64,000 nt of DNA from Desulfovibrio sp. Marseille-P6017 (GCA_900604495.1 UWOR01000001.1:186001-250000); one strand, 5' to 3'. Positions 37,217 through 47,229 are shown, counted from the stretch's first letter. Notes: generated by a model from the sequence alone, not told the origin. Made by a program: numbers and translations.

Positions 37217-40200
37217 TTATTTTCTTATAACTTTTATTCCAGTCATATGATCATTTAAGTTGCATTGTTCTAATGTTTTATCTTCAACTCTTTCTATTTC
37301 AAGAGCTAAAGTTTCTGATTTGATGTAGTCTTCAAATCTATTAACTGCAGCTGCTATTTCATCATCTGAACAGTACTCTATAACTATGTTATCTAATACA
37401 TCAAAGTTACTAGATTTTCTTAATTGTTGCACTTTAGATATAAATTCTCTTGCATATCCTTCTTCTATTAACTCTTTAGTTAATGTAGTATCAAGTATAA
37501 CGAATAAGTTATTTTCCATAACTACGTTGAATCCTTCTTTAGCAGATATGTTTATTAAAACATGATCTTTATTAAATTCAAACTCTTCACCATCTATATC
37601 TACAGTTAAGCTTTCTCCAGCTTCTAACTTAGGAACTACTTCACCTGCATTTAATTTATTTAATGCTCCAGCAAAGAACTTCATCTTAGCTCCTAGTATT
37701 GGACCTAATACTTTAAAGTTTGGCTTTAAGCTAAAGTTCATGAATTCACCTAAATCTTTAGCGAAAACAACTTGCTTAACGTTAAGCTCTTCTTTTATTA
37801 AGTCTACTATATCGCTAAGTATAGCTTCATATTTTCCATCTACATATACTTCTTGTATTGGTTGACGTACTTTTATTCTTGCAGCTTCTCTTGATGCTCT
37901 ACCTAATGTAACTAAGTTTTTAGCTAAGTCCATTTTTTCTTCTAATTTAGAATCTAATAAACTTTCATTTGCTCTTGGGTAGCTTGCTAAATGTACAGAT
38001 TCTTCATTAGTTAAGTTTCTATACATTTCTTCAGACATATATGGAGCAAATGGAGCTATTAATCTACAAAGCTCTGTTAATATTTCATAAGTTGTGTTAT
38101 ATACAGCTTTTTTATCTTCTGTTAATTCAGTTGCCCAGAATCTTCTTCTAGAACGTCTTATATACCAGTTAGATAAATCATCATTTATGAATGCTTGTAT
38201 TCTTCTTATAGTTTTGTTTACTTCGAATATTTCTAAGTTTTCTTCAGTTTCTTTCTTTAAGTTGTTGAACTTAGATAATATCCATCTATCTAATTCTGGT
38301 CTGTCTTTGTACTCAACAAAGAAGTCAGTTGGATTTATATCATCTGTATTTGCATATAATGTAAAGAAGTTATATACATTTTTCATAGTTCCTAAGAACT
38401 TACTTTGAACTTCTTTTAATCCATCTTCATCGAATCTTATTGGAGTCCATGGTGGAGATACGTATAGTAAGTACCATCTTAGTGCATCTGCTCCATACTT
38501 ATCAAATAATTCAAATGGATTTACAGTGTTTCCTCTTGATTTACTCATTTTCTTTCCATCTTTATCAAGAACTAGATCGTTAACTAGAACTTTTTTGTAT
38601 GGTGCTTTACCTGTTACAAATGTAGATATAGCAAGTAATGAGTAGAACCATCCTCTAGTTTGATCTATACCTTCACAGATGTAATCTGCTGGGAATAATT
38701 GATTAAAGTTTTCTTTATTTTCAAATGGATAGTGATGTTGAGCAAATGGCATAGATCCACTATCAAACCAACAGTCTATAACATCAGTTACTCTTGTCAT
38801 AGGCTTTCCACAACAATCACATTTTAAATGTATATCATCAACATATGGTCTATGAAGTTCTACTGTTTCTGGATTTACATCTTCTATAGCCTTCTCTGCA
38901 AGCTCAGCTCTTGAACCTACAGACTGCTTGTGTCCACATTCACATTTCCATATATTAAGTGGAGTACCCCAGTATCTACTTCTTGATATAGCCCAGTCAT
39001 TTAAGTTTTCTAACCAGTTACCAAATCTACCTTCACCAACGAATTTTGGATACCAATCAACAGAATTGTTGTTTTCTATTAATTGATCTTTAAGTCTAGT
39101 CATTTCTATATACCAGCTTGGCTTAGCATAGTATAAAAGTGGAGTTTGACATCTCCAACAGTGTGGATAGTTATGAGCTACTTTTTCTTTTCCAAATAAT
39201 TTATTTTCATGAGCTAACCATTTTATTATCTCAACGTCTACACCTTCCTCCATTACGAATTTACCTTCCCATGGAGTTGTTGTAAATTTACCTGTTTCAT
39301 CAACTGGTTGAAGAACTGGTAAGTTATATTTTCTACCTAAGTTATAGTCATCTTCACCAAATGCAGGTGCTGTATGAACTATACCTGTACCATCTTCAGT
39401 TGTTACATAATCTCCTAATGTAACGAAGAATGCTTTTTGATCAGTTTCAACGAAAGGCATTAATTGTTCATATTCTATATATTCTAAATCTTTACCTTTC
39501 ATTTCTTCTAATACTTCATAGTCTTCACTTAATACTTTATTTGCTAAAGCTTTAGCTACATAGTACACTTCATCATTTTGCTTAACTTTTACATAGTCCA
39601 CTTCTGGTCCTACTGTTAATGCAACGTTTGATGGTAATGTCCAAGGAGTAGTTGTCCATGCTAAGAAATACTCATTTGCATCTTTTCTCTTAAACTTAGC
39701 TATTACAGTATTATTTTTTATTTCTTTATATCCTTGTGCTACTTCGTGTGAAGCAAGTCCAGTTCCACATCTTGGGCAGTAAGGAAGTATTTTATGACCT
39801 TCATATATATAGTTTTCTTTATTAAACTTATCTAATATCCACCATACTGACTCTATATAGTTATTATCTAAAGTTATATATGGATTATCTAAATCTGTTT
39901 CATAAGCCATTCTTTCAGTCATGTTTCTCCATTGTTTTTCATATGTAAAAACTGACTCTCTACATTTTTGGTTGAAATTAGCTATACCATAATTCTCTAT
40001 TTCTTGCTTATCAGAAAGACCTAATTCTTTCTCTACTTGTATTTCAACTGGTAAACCATGAGTATCCCAACCAGCCTTTCTTTTAACTTGGTATCCACTC
40101 ATTGTTTTATATCTACATACCCAGTCTTTTAATGTTCTAGCTACAACATGGTGTATTCCTGGATTTCCATTTGCAGTTGGAGGACCTTCATAGAATACGA

Positions 40201-40324
40201 AACTTGGATCATTTTCACCTTTTTCTAATGTTCTCTCAAGTATATTTATATCTTTCCAATACTCAGATACTTTAGCTTCTGCATCTTTTACAGAACTGTC
40301 TACTAATGACTTAAACTTTGACAT
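37217..40324 (-). CDS. ileS: Isoleucyl-tRNA synthetase, IleRS2 type with GXHH motif
   Basis: Charges and proofreads tRNA-Ile. The 1035 residues contain the class I signature in PPTANGNPGIHHVVARTLKD, where the usual HIGH is GIHH (residues 56-59). Then come a large editing domain, a zinc-type insert (CECGHKQ, CDCCGKP), KMSKSRGN and a long anticodon-binding C-terminal part. The GXHH form belongs to the eukaryote-like IleRS2 class and has been linked to very strong mupirocin resistance. The start is the ATG at 40324 with AAAGGGTGAT upstream. It is T-box controlled. Confidence 0.95.
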   Translation of the reverse strand: MSKFKSLVDSSVKDAEAKVSEYWKDINILERTLEKGENDPSFVFYEGPPTANGNPGIHHVVARTLKDWVCRYKTMSGYQVKRKAGWDTHGLPVEIQVEKELGLSDKQEIENYGIANFNQKCRESVFTYEKQWRNMTERMAYETDLDNPYITLDNNYIESVWWILDKFNKENYIYEGHKILPYCPRCGTGLASHEVAQGYKEIKNNTVIAKFKRKDANEYFLAWTTTPWTLPSNVALTVGPEVDYVKVKQNDEVYYVAKALANKVLSEDYEVLEEMKGKDLEYIEYEQLMPFVETDQKAFFVTLGDYVTTEDGTGIVHTAPAFGEDDYNLGRKYNLPVLQPVDETGKFTTTPWEGKFVMEEGVDVEIIKWLAHENKLFGKEKVAHNYPHCWRCQTPLLYYAKPSWYIEMTRLKDQLIENNNSVDWYPKFVGEGRFGNWLENLNDWAISRSRYWGTPLNIWKCECGHKQSVGSRAELAEKAIEDVNPETVELHRPYVDDIHLKCDCCGKPMTRVTDVIDCWFDSGSMPFAQHHYPFENKENFNQLFPADYICEGIDQTRGWFYSLLAISTFVTGKAPYKKVLVNDLVLDKDGKKMSKSRGNTVNPFELFDKYGADALRWYLLYVSPPWTPIRFDEDGLKEVQSKFLGTMKNVYNFFTLYANTDDINPTDFFVEYKDRPELDRWILSKFNNLKKETEENLEIFEVNKTIRRIQAFINDDLSNWYIRRSRRRFWATELTEDKKAVYNTTYEILTELCRLIAPFAPYMSEEMYRNLTNEESVHLASYPRANESLLDSKLEEKMDLAKNLVTLGRASREAARIKVRQPIQEVYVDGKYEAILSDIVDLIKEELNVKQVVFAKDLGEFMNFSLKPNFKVLGPILGAKMKFFAGALNKLNAGEVVPKLEAGESLTVDIDGEEFEFNKDHVLINISAKEGFNVVMENNLFVILDTTLTKELIEEGYAREFISKVQQLRKSSNFDVLDNIVIEYCSDDEIAAAVNRFEDYIKSETLALEIERVEDKTLEQCNLNDHMTGIKVIRK

Positions 40325-40408
40325 ATCATCACCCTTTCTAAAAATGATTATATTATTTAACATTGTTATCTAAAAACTATACTATCAAACAAATTCAATT
40401 AAAAATAA

Positions 40409-40660
40409 AAAAACCCGTCCCCTATAAAAGGGACGAGTTGATATCGCGTTACCACCCTAATTCTATATATAAAATAAAATGTTTATATATAGCACTCTGA
40501 AAAAGTTTAACGGCACTTACCGGCACAGCTTAATTAATTTAAAATTGTTCAGCCTGCAGCTTAAGAGTGATTTTCAATTTTTTTTCATTCATTGGTTCTC
40601 ACCTATCCCAACTCTCTGTAAAACTTCAAAAAATTTACTCTCTCTATCATTGCTTTTAGA
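40409..40660 (-). ncRNA. Isoleucine T-box riboswitch
   Basis: The minus-strand leader has GATAGAGAGAGT, GGTGAG, a specifier region TTGAAA-ATC-A with ATC (Ile) at 40569-40571, and the T-box AGGGTGGTAACGCG (40445-40458). The terminator AACTCGTCCC/GGGACGGGTT with a U-run lies at 40409-40439. Uncharged tRNA-Ile should allow read-through into ileS. Confidence 0.92.
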
Positions 40661-40699
40661 TAAATATTAACTTTTTTTAATTTGATTTTATAATATGAA

Positions 40700-40728
40700 A
40701 TTATATATTAAGTACACCAAATAGTCAA
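40700..40728 (-). promoter_or_regulatory. Promoter of the ileS T-box leader
   Basis: TTGACT (40723-40728) and TATAAT (40700-40705) with a 17-bp spacer on the minus strand, about 40 bp before the first T-box motif. Confidence 0.82.
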
Positions 40729-40760
40729 TATTTTTATATTCTGATTATTTCATTCGACAC

Positions 40761-41300
40761 TTAATCTATAGTCGTTGCAACCTCTTTTTCATTATGAAGT
40801 AATTCTCCATCATAAGTAGTTGTATTCATAAAAGGTTCTTTACACTTTTCATCTATATCAGAGAATATTCCATCAACACTTCTTATTTCATCTTCTAATA
40901 AAGATTTAAATTTATTTCTAAATAATTTAAATTCTTTTACTAGTGAATCATATTCTTGTCTAATTTCTATAACTCTACTATTTCCTTTTTCTATTATTGC
41001 TCTAGCATCTAACTCTGCTTGTTCAACTATTATTTTAGCTTTTTTATTTGCAGCTGCACATGTATCTGCAGCTGTACTTTCAGCTGTTATTAATGTCTTG
41101 TTTAAAGTTTCTTCTATACTTTTATATCTGCTTACTTGTTCCTGATATAAGTTTAATTTTTCTTTAAGGTCTATATTCTCTCTATATAATGTTTCAAAAT
41201 CTTCTTTAACTATATCTAGAAATTCATCTACATCATCTGGATTATATCCTCTTAAAGCTTTTTTAAAGTCTTTATTTTCTATATCAATTGGAGTTAGCAT
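40761..41300 (-). CDS. divIVA: DivIVA family cell-division/polarity protein
   Basis: Coiled-coil protein that binds curved membrane at poles and septa. The N-terminal lipid-binding domain reads MLTPIDIENKDFKKALRGYNPDDVDEFLD, split by a turn as in the family. Long coiled coils follow, to residue 179. GGAGGGGAAT lies before the ATG. It ends the yggS-sepF-ylmG-ylmH-divIVA run. Confidence 0.95.
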   Translation of the reverse strand: MLTPIDIENKDFKKALRGYNPDDVDEFLDIVKEDFETLYRENIDLKEKLNLYQEQVSRYKSIEETLNKTLITAESTAADTCAAANKKAKIIVEQAELDARAIIEKGNSRVIEIRQEYDSLVKEFKLFRNKFKSLLEDEIRSVDGIFSDIDEKCKEPFMNTTTYDGELLHNEKEVATTID

Positions 41301-41311
41301 ACATTCCCCTC

Positions 41312-42097
41312 CTATACTATTATCTTTGCTTGTATCTTAACTTTACCCTTCTTAGTTAATTCACCAATATTTATAACTTTAGCTCGTCCTTTTCCTCTCA
41401 CAGAAATTAAAGATTCATCTTTTATTTCTCTAGATGGAGATGTTATTTTTTCATAATTAACTTGAACTTTTTCTCCATTAATAAACTTCATACTTTCTTG
41501 TCTAGATATGTTATATAGTCCACTTATAACACAATCTAGTCTAATTGAAGTTACAGTAAAAGATATATCTTTATAATTAGGTGGATTATAAATAATCTCT
41601 TCCTTTGAAATTTCTCTAACCTTAACATTATTTCTAGATACTTTCTCAAGATTCATAATTATAAAGTCACATATATCTGCACTTACTATCACCTGGCAGA
41701 AATTCTCATGTATAATTATATCTCCAACTTTTTCTCTTTTTATACCTAAATTCATAATAGATCCTAGATAATCTTTATGTGATATAGTTTTAAACTTAAA
41801 ATTACCTTCAATTTGAATAAATCTAAGAGTATTATCTATATCTTCATATTCCATATAAAAAGGATACATAAATACTACGCTTCTTTCTGCGTTATCATAC
41901 CCTCCATCTACAGTATATTTTATATCATTATTTGAGTTTAATATATCTATAGCATTTTTAACTTCATATGGGTTGAGAAAATCACTATACTTTACATCAT
42001 AGTTTTTCATACAACTGTTAGCTTTATCTATTATTTTAAACATCTTATTTTTTAGGTCTATATCTTTTATATGATTTGTAAGTTTTAACTTGTCCAT
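41312..42097 (-). CDS. ylmH: YlmH family S4-domain RNA-binding protein
   Basis: RNA-binding protein; in Bacillus, YlmH has been tied to rescue of stalled 50S-tRNA complexes and to division. The N-terminal and middle domains precede a C-terminal S4 domain (ISRQESMKFINGEKVQVN, ISVRGKGRAKV). It has 261 residues. There is almost no ribosome binding site and the gene starts four bases after ylmG, suggesting translational coupling. Confidence 0.9.
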   Translation of the reverse strand: MDKLKLTNHIKDIDLKNKMFKIIDKANSCMKNYDVKYSDFLNPYEVKNAIDILNSNNDIKYTVDGGYDNAERSVVFMYPFYMEYEDIDNTLRFIQIEGNFKFKTISHKDYLGSIMNLGIKREKVGDIIIHENFCQVIVSADICDFIIMNLEKVSRNNVKVREISKEEIIYNPPNYKDISFTVTSIRLDCVISGLYNISRQESMKFINGEKVQVNYEKITSPSREIKDESLISVRGKGRAKVINIGELTKKGKVKIQAKIIV

Positions 42098-42101
42098 TTT
42101 A

Positions 42102-42359
42102 CTAGAAAACCATTAATACAACTCTTTGTACAATTCTTATTAAAAAGAACACTACTATTGGTGTAATATCTAATGGTGAATTTAAATATCTATACACAAC
42201 AGATCTTATTGGGTCTTGTATTGGATCTGTTATAGTTGAAAGTATATCATATAGTTTTGTTTGTGTCGCTCCAGGAATCCATGTCATTATACATTGTACA
42301 AATATTATAAATAATAATAAATCTAATAGCCTATATAGTGCATATCCTATTGTACCCAT
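42102..42359 (-). CDS. ylmG: YggT family membrane protein
   Basis: The 85-residue protein has two hydrophobic segments with the family motif MTWIPGA and PIQDPIRSVVYRYL between them. YggT/YlmG proteins are conserved beside sepF and are linked to division or membrane organisation, but the molecular role is unknown. It follows sepF by 22 bp. Confidence 0.9.
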   Translation of the reverse strand: MGTIGYALYRLLDLLLFIIFVQCIMTWIPGATQTKLYDILSTITDPIQDPIRSVVYRYLNSPLDITPIVVFFLIRIVQRVVLMVF

Positions 42360-42381
42360 TTTCCTAAAACTCCTTTATTTT

Positions 42382-42858
42382 TTATTTTTGCCAAGGAAAT
42401 GCTGTTTTACTCTCTAATTCCTTTTTTACTGTAGAGTCAATATCTACATTGCTTGGAGCTAGTATAAATATTGATTTAGTTATTTTTTGTATATTACCTT
42501 CTAATACATATACTGCACCATTCATAAAGTTAAATATAGCTTTTTTATCCTCATTTTTTTCTACGCTATCTAAGTTAACTACTAGTGCTCTTCTTTGCTT
42601 TAAATGATCTGCAATAGTTGTAACATCTTCATATCTTTTAGGTTCTAATATTACAACTTTCATTTGACTAACTGTATGTAAACTTACTATTTTATTATTT
42701 TTAGATGCATTTATAGAATCAAATCCTGATGTTATATCGTCATCATCATCCATGTCTCCATCTAAATCATCTACTTCATCTTCCATGTATTCATCTGCAT
42801 ATTCTTCATCAGGACTAGTAACCCAATCTTTGATTTTTGAAAATATTCCATCACCCAT
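42382..42858 (-). CDS. sepF: Cell division protein SepF
   Basis: Binds FtsZ and membrane; it can replace FtsA as the membrane tether. An amphipathic N-terminus (MGDGIFSKIKDWV) and an acidic linker lead to the SepF core domain (VVILEPKRYEDVTTIADHL, ALVVNLDSVEKN, FILAPSNVDI). The start is the ATG at 42858 with AGGAGG nine bases upstream; a TTG at 42864 is less likely. It has 158 residues. No ftsA lies beside ftsZ in this window. Confidence 0.95.
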   Translation of the reverse strand: MGDGIFSKIKDWVTSPDEEYADEYMEDEVDDLDGDMDDDDDITSGFDSINASKNNKIVSLHTVSQMKVVILEPKRYEDVTTIADHLKQRRALVVNLDSVEKNEDKKAIFNFMNGAVYVLEGNIQKITKSIFILAPSNVDIDSTVKKELESKTAFPWQK

Positions 42859-42886
42859 TTTCAATTTCCTCCTAAGTTTATTTCAA

Positions 42887-43585
42887 TTAATTATAATTTC
42901 TTTTTCCAAATATAGATGTTCCTACTCTTACTATTGTAGAGCCTTCTTCTATTGCTATTTCAAAGTCATTACTCATCCCCATAGATAATTTATCCATAGA
43001 AACATCTTGTATATTAAGGCTTTTTATTTCTAAAGATAATTCTTTAAGTTCCTTAAATACAGATCTTATTTCATTATCATCAGATGTAAAAGGAGCCATT
43101 GTCATAAGACCTTTTATTTTTATATTTTTATATTTTTGTGACGTATTTTTAATAAATTCAATAACATTTTCTTTATTTAATCCATGTTTACTTTCTTCTT
43201 TTGAAATATTAACTTGAACTAAACAATCTATAGTTCTACCTATTTTTTCAGCACGTTTTTGAATTTCTTCGCATAAAGCTTCTCTATCTAATGAATGTAT
43301 CATATACACTTTATCTATTATATACTTTACTTTATTAGTCTGCAATGTACCAATTAAATGCCATCTTACTTTATCACCTATAATATCATATTTTCTTGCT
43401 AATTCTTGAGGTTTATTTTCACCAACATCTGTTATTCCACAGTTTATAGCTTCTAGTATAGCATTTGTATCTACTGTTTTAGTAACACCCAATAAAGTAA
43501 TTTCATCTTTATTTCTTTTGCTTCTTTTAGCCGAATCTTCTATTTTATCATTAATAGCTTGTATATTTTCTTTAATATGCTCCAT
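42887..43585 (-). CDS. YggS family pyridoxal phosphate homeostasis protein
   Basis: PLP-binding protein that keeps vitamin B6 and amino-acid pools in balance (YlmE in Bacillus, PLPBP in animals). The PLP lysine lies in LLGVTKTVD. Further motifs are GENKPQELARKYD, WHLIGTLQTNK and SMGMSNDFEIAIEEGSTIVRVGT at the end. Two ATG codons are adjacent (43588 and 43585); the second has better spacing from AGGTGAT. Confidence 0.95.
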   Translation of the reverse strand: MEHIKENIQAINDKIEDSAKRSKRNKDEITLLGVTKTVDTNAILEAINCGITDVGENKPQELARKYDIIGDKVRWHLIGTLQTNKVKYIIDKVYMIHSLDREALCEEIQKRAEKIGRTIDCLVQVNISKEESKHGLNKENVIEFIKNTSQKYKNIKIKGLMTMAPFTSDDNEIRSVFKELKELSLEIKSLNIQDVSMDKLSMGMSNDFEIAIEEGSTIVRVGTSIFGKRNYN

Positions 43586-43593
43586 CATATCAC

Positions 43594-44820
43594 CTACTCT
43601 ATTTTCATATTTATATTTATAATATTAGGTTTCAAAATAATTTTATCATACAAGTCTACAGTACTTACTCCATCTATTTTATTTTTATAGTAATCAACAT
43701 ATTTGTAGTCATCATCTTCATATATAATACCTTTTAGTTCAATAAAGTTAGGTGTCTTATCTTCTTCATTTATAACATAGACGCCTTCTTTATTATCTAC
43801 TGTCTTTATAGCACTTTTAGGTATTTTTAAACCTTCTATTTGCTTATATATTATATCAAATTCTTTTACTCTTGTATCATAAATTCCCATATTTTGATTA
43901 TTTATTTTGAGTATTGCTATATAATTATCATTTTCTTTATTAATTTTATAAACTTTTGCATCTATCTCTTCATCATTATTACATAATACGATTGACTGAT
44001 TTTCCTCAAAATAACTTACTTCATTTTCATCTATATAAGTTGCCACATATGCGTCATAATTATTTATAACTCTTGCTATTATATCTCCACTTTTTACTTC
44101 TTTAGAGTTAGTTTTTATCTCCTTATAGTTATCTACTTCTTTTTGAATATCAGATTTTGTTATACTATCTAAATTAGTGAAGGTATATTTTCCTTCATTT
44201 CCATCATATTTATATGATACTATTCCTGCTATACTTGATAGACATGTAAATACATTGTTGTTTTTTTGATTTTCTAAAATTTCTTTTTCATCTTCCTTAG
44301 CAGATAATTTAGCAGTGTCTATTCCATTATTTAATAATTTATTTTTGTCATTTACATAATTACTTAAGGTTTCTTTATACTCTTTAATATTACTATAATC
44401 TTCTTCTAGTAAATCATTTTGTATCTTGCTTACTATTAACTCTATATTTTCATTAAAGTTATTTATCTCATTTTTAGATATATTAATTTCTCCAGCTTTA
44501 ATTTTATCTATTTCTTCATCTAAAGCATTTATTTTTTCATCAATATCACTGTCTACATTGTTATATATACTAGCAACTTCCTGAGACTTACTTACTCTTG
44601 ATCCTTCATCCACTAATAAATTTAAAGTTCCATTGATATCTGATTTTAATAAATACTCATCTCTTACAATAATACATTTTCTACTTATTTTCATCTTGTT
44701 ATCTTCATTTTCTAAAACCTGAGTTTGTATAGTCTTACTTGCTATAAATGATATTATATGAAATATTATGTAGATAAATATACCTAGTAAGAAAAAATTT
44801 GAGTATTTTATTTTCTTCAA
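43594..44820 (-). CDS. HlyD-like membrane adaptor protein
   Basis: The 408-residue protein has a single N-terminal membrane segment (about 9-27), a biotinyl-lipoyl-like stretch (SDINGTLNLLVDEGSRV), a coiled coil of about 100 residues and a C-terminal beta domain (IPKSAIKTVDNKEGVYVI). This is the layout of HlyD-type periplasmic adaptors, here anchored outside a Gram-positive membrane. No transporter gene adjoins it. The start is TTG with AGGAGGTG upstream. A division-linked role is suggested only by its neighbours yggS-sepF. Confidence 0.8.
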   Translation of the reverse strand: MKKIKYSNFFLLGIFIYIIFHIISFIASKTIQTQVLENEDNKMKISRKCIIVRDEYLLKSDINGTLNLLVDEGSRVSKSQEVASIYNNVDSDIDEKINALDEEIDKIKAGEINISKNEINNFNENIELIVSKIQNDLLEEDYSNIKEYKETLSNYVNDKNKLLNNGIDTAKLSAKEDEKEILENQKNNNVFTCLSSIAGIVSYKYDGNEGKYTFTNLDSITKSDIQKEVDNYKEIKTNSKEVKSGDIIARVINNYDAYVATYIDENEVSYFEENQSIVLCNNDEEIDAKVYKINKENDNYIAILKINNQNMGIYDTRVKEFDIIYKQIEGLKIPKSAIKTVDNKEGVYVINEEDKTPNFIELKGIIYEDDDYKYVDYYKNKIDGVSTVDLYDKIILKPNIININMKIE

Positions 44821-44959
44821 GATTTCACCTCCTATATATAAGGAAACCTGTTATATTACTTCTCTACACTTATATAATTTCCTTTTATTTATGTATAAAT
44901 TTCTTGTATAAATTTAATATTTTAAAATTTGTTATTTATAATATTTTTCTTTCAATTTT

Positions 44960-44986
44960 AAAAAAACTCCTTATTAGGAGCTTTTT
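44960..44986 (-). terminator. Terminator after the UPF0210 remnant
   Basis: The minus strand forms GCTCCTAATAAGGAGT with seven U. It still follows the degraded gene. The stretch 44821-44959 to its left holds no gene; it probably carries the promoter of the HlyD-like gene. Confidence 0.82.
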
Positions 44987-44987
44987 G

Positions 44988-45608
44988 TTAATTTTTGAAA
45001 AAATGTATTGGAGCTGGTATCTTAACACCTCTTTTTATAAATAACTTAGACGAATATTTATTTGTTTCTATAACTGCCCCTAGTCCTAATAATCCATCAA
45101 ATTCAACTATATAACCTACATCGCACCCTTGTGCAGATATTACTCTTACTGCCGTTGTTTTATTATTTATCATACCTATAGCTGCTTCATCAACTATCAT
45201 AGCACTTATAGTCTCTGCGCTTGTATCTCCTTTTACTACTATCATATCTAATCCAACAGAGCATACAGCTGTCATAGCTTCTAATTTTTCTATATTTAAT
45301 GCTCCTTTTGATACAGCTTTAATCATTCCTAAGTCTTCAGATACTGGTATAAATGCACCACTTAATCCTCCAACTCTTGAACAATCCATAACCCCACCTT
45401 TTTTAACAACATCATTTAATAAAGCTAAAGCAGCAGTAATTCCATGAGTTCCTACTACTTCAAGTCCATATCCTCTAATATACTTGCCACTGAGTCACCT
45501 ACAGATGGTGTAGGTGCTAATGATAAATCTACTATTCCAAATGGTACACCTAAACTCTTAGAAGCTTCCATATCCAACTAATTGACCCATTCTAGTCACC
45601 TTAAAAGA
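44988..45608 (-). pseudogene. Remnant of a UPF0210 (PFL family, DUF711) protein
   Basis: Family members have about 450 residues; only about 205 C-terminal ones remain. Reading starts near 45608 with [12 protein letters not shown] first frameshift comes before [21 protein letters not shown], and a second at ATGGAC (a lost G in [12 protein letters not shown]). From 45389 an open frame of 133 residues continues to the end ([16 protein letters not shown]). The N-terminal half is missing and the join abuts the spoIVA terminator. The gene is dead, although the last part is still open. Confidence 0.88.
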
Positions 45609-45621
45609 TTTATTATTATAT

Positions 45622-45665
45622 AAAAATAGAAATAGCTCTTGAAAAAGTCAAAAGCTATTTCTATT
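45622..45665 (-). terminator. Terminator after spoIVA
   Basis: The minus strand pairs AATAGAAATAGCT with AGCTATTTCTATT around a central part that also pairs partly, then five U. Confidence 0.88.
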
Positions 45666-45669
45666 AAGA

Positions 45670-47142
45670 CTATAATAATATAGTTATTATATTCATACTG
45701 CCTTCATTAATAATTTTTTGAAGAGTTTTTTGTATCTTAACTCTTATTTCTTCTGGCATTGTATATAGTTTGCTTTGTAATTGTTCTTTTACTAAATCAT
45801 TTAATGATTTTCCAAACATATTAGATTCCCAAATTTCACTTGGATTTTGTTCAAATTCATCTAATAAGTATTTAACCATTTCTTCACCTTGATTTTGATT
45901 TCCAACTATAGGAGACACTTCTGTAGATATATCTGCTTTTATTATATGAAGAGACGGTGCATTGGCTCTTAATTTTACTCCATATTGTTTTCCTTGCTTA
46001 ATTATTTCAGGTTCCTCTAAACTTAGCTCGTCTAATGATGGGGCTACTACTCCATAGCCTTTAGTCTTAGCATCAATAAGAGCACTTTCTACTTTATCAT
46101 ATTCATTTTTTACTTTAGATAATCTAGTTATAAGGTTTAATAATTGATAATCTCCTTCAATTTTAAATCCACTTTTTTCTTCTAATATGTTATAGAATAA
46201 TTCTGGTTTTGTAGTTAAATCTATTGTTATAACTCCTTCTCCAAGTTCAACATTATCAACCTCTGTGTCTTTTAAGAATTCTAATTCTGAAAATCCTTGT
46301 ACTATTTTATCCACATCTCTAAGCTTTCCTATATCAGCTATACTTTCTTTTAATGCAAATATTATATTATTTTTAATCCAGTGATTCATCTCTAATCCTT
46401 CAACCCATTGAGGTAAATTAATTCTGATTTCAGTTAATGGGAAGTCATAAAGCACAGTCTCCATAACATCTTCTATATCATTTTCATCCATAGCAACAAC
46501 ATTTAAAGGTACTACAGGCACTCCATATTTTTCTTCTAATTCACTTCTTAGTAACTCTGTTTCATCACTAGTTGGATCTATAGTATTTAAAACAACTGCA
46601 AATGGCTTATTAAGTGCTTTTAATTCATTTATTACTCTTTCTTCAGGTTCAATATAGCTGCTTCTATCTATACCAGTTACAGAACCATCAGTTATGACTA
46701 CTATACCTATTGTTGAGTGATCTCTTATAACCTTTTTAGTACCTAACTCCGCTGCTTTTTCAAATGTCATGGCTTCTTGTGACCATGGCGTAGATACTAA
46801 TCTTTGTTTTCCATCTTCTTCATGGCCTAATGCACCATCAACTATGTAACCTACACAGTCAACCATTCTTACTTTTAAAGTAACATTGTCTTTTATTTTT
46901 ATTTCAACCCCATCAGCTGGAACAAATTTTGGTTCTACTGTCATTATTGTTTTACCAGAACCACTTTGTGGTATCTCATCTTGTGTTCTCTCTCTCTTAA
47001 ACTCATTTTCTATATTAGGTAACACAAGCTTCTCCATAAATTTTCTTATAAATGTAGACTTACCTGTTCTAACAGGACCTACTACACCTATATAAATGTC
47101 ACCTTGAGTTCTCTTAGCTATGTCTTCGTATATGTTATTCAT
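45670..47142 (-). CDS. spoIVA: Stage IV sporulation protein A
   Basis: ATPase that polymerises on the forespore surface as the base of the spore coat. The 490-residue protein has the P-loop GPVRTGKSTFIRKF, a TRAFAC-like GTPase-derived domain (DCVGYIVDGALG, VVLNTIDPTSD) and the conserved C-terminus around LPNI-type and ending EGSMNIITILL. The start is the ATG at 47142 with GGAGGGGAAT upstream; an ATG at 47160 lies before it. Expression in the mother cell under sigma-E is expected. Confidence 0.97.
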   Translation of the reverse strand: MNNIYEDIAKRTQGDIYIGVVGPVRTGKSTFIRKFMEKLVLPNIENEFKRERTQDEIPQSGSGKTIMTVEPKFVPADGVEIKIKDNVTLKVRMVDCVGYIVDGALGHEEDGKQRLVSTPWSQEAMTFEKAAELGTKKVIRDHSTIGIVVITDGSVTGIDRSSYIEPEERVINELKALNKPFAVVLNTIDPTSDETELLRSELEEKYGVPVVPLNVVAMDENDIEDVMETVLYDFPLTEIRINLPQWVEGLEMNHWIKNNIIFALKESIADIGKLRDVDKIVQGFSELEFLKDTEVDNVELGEGVITIDLTTKPELFYNILEEKSGFKIEGDYQLLNLITRLSKVKNEYDKVESALIDAKTKGYGVVAPSLDELSLEEPEIIKQGKQYGVKLRANAPSLHIIKADISTEVSPIVGNQNQGEEMVKYLLDEFEQNPSEIWESNMFGKSLNDLVKEQLQSKLYTMPEEIRVKIQKTLQKIINEGSMNIITILL

Positions 47143-47229
47143 CAAATTCCCCTCCTGCATATAATTTCTTAATTAATTATATTTTTAGGATGATGCTAAT
47201 ATACCAAAATAAAAAATTAAATTAAACAT

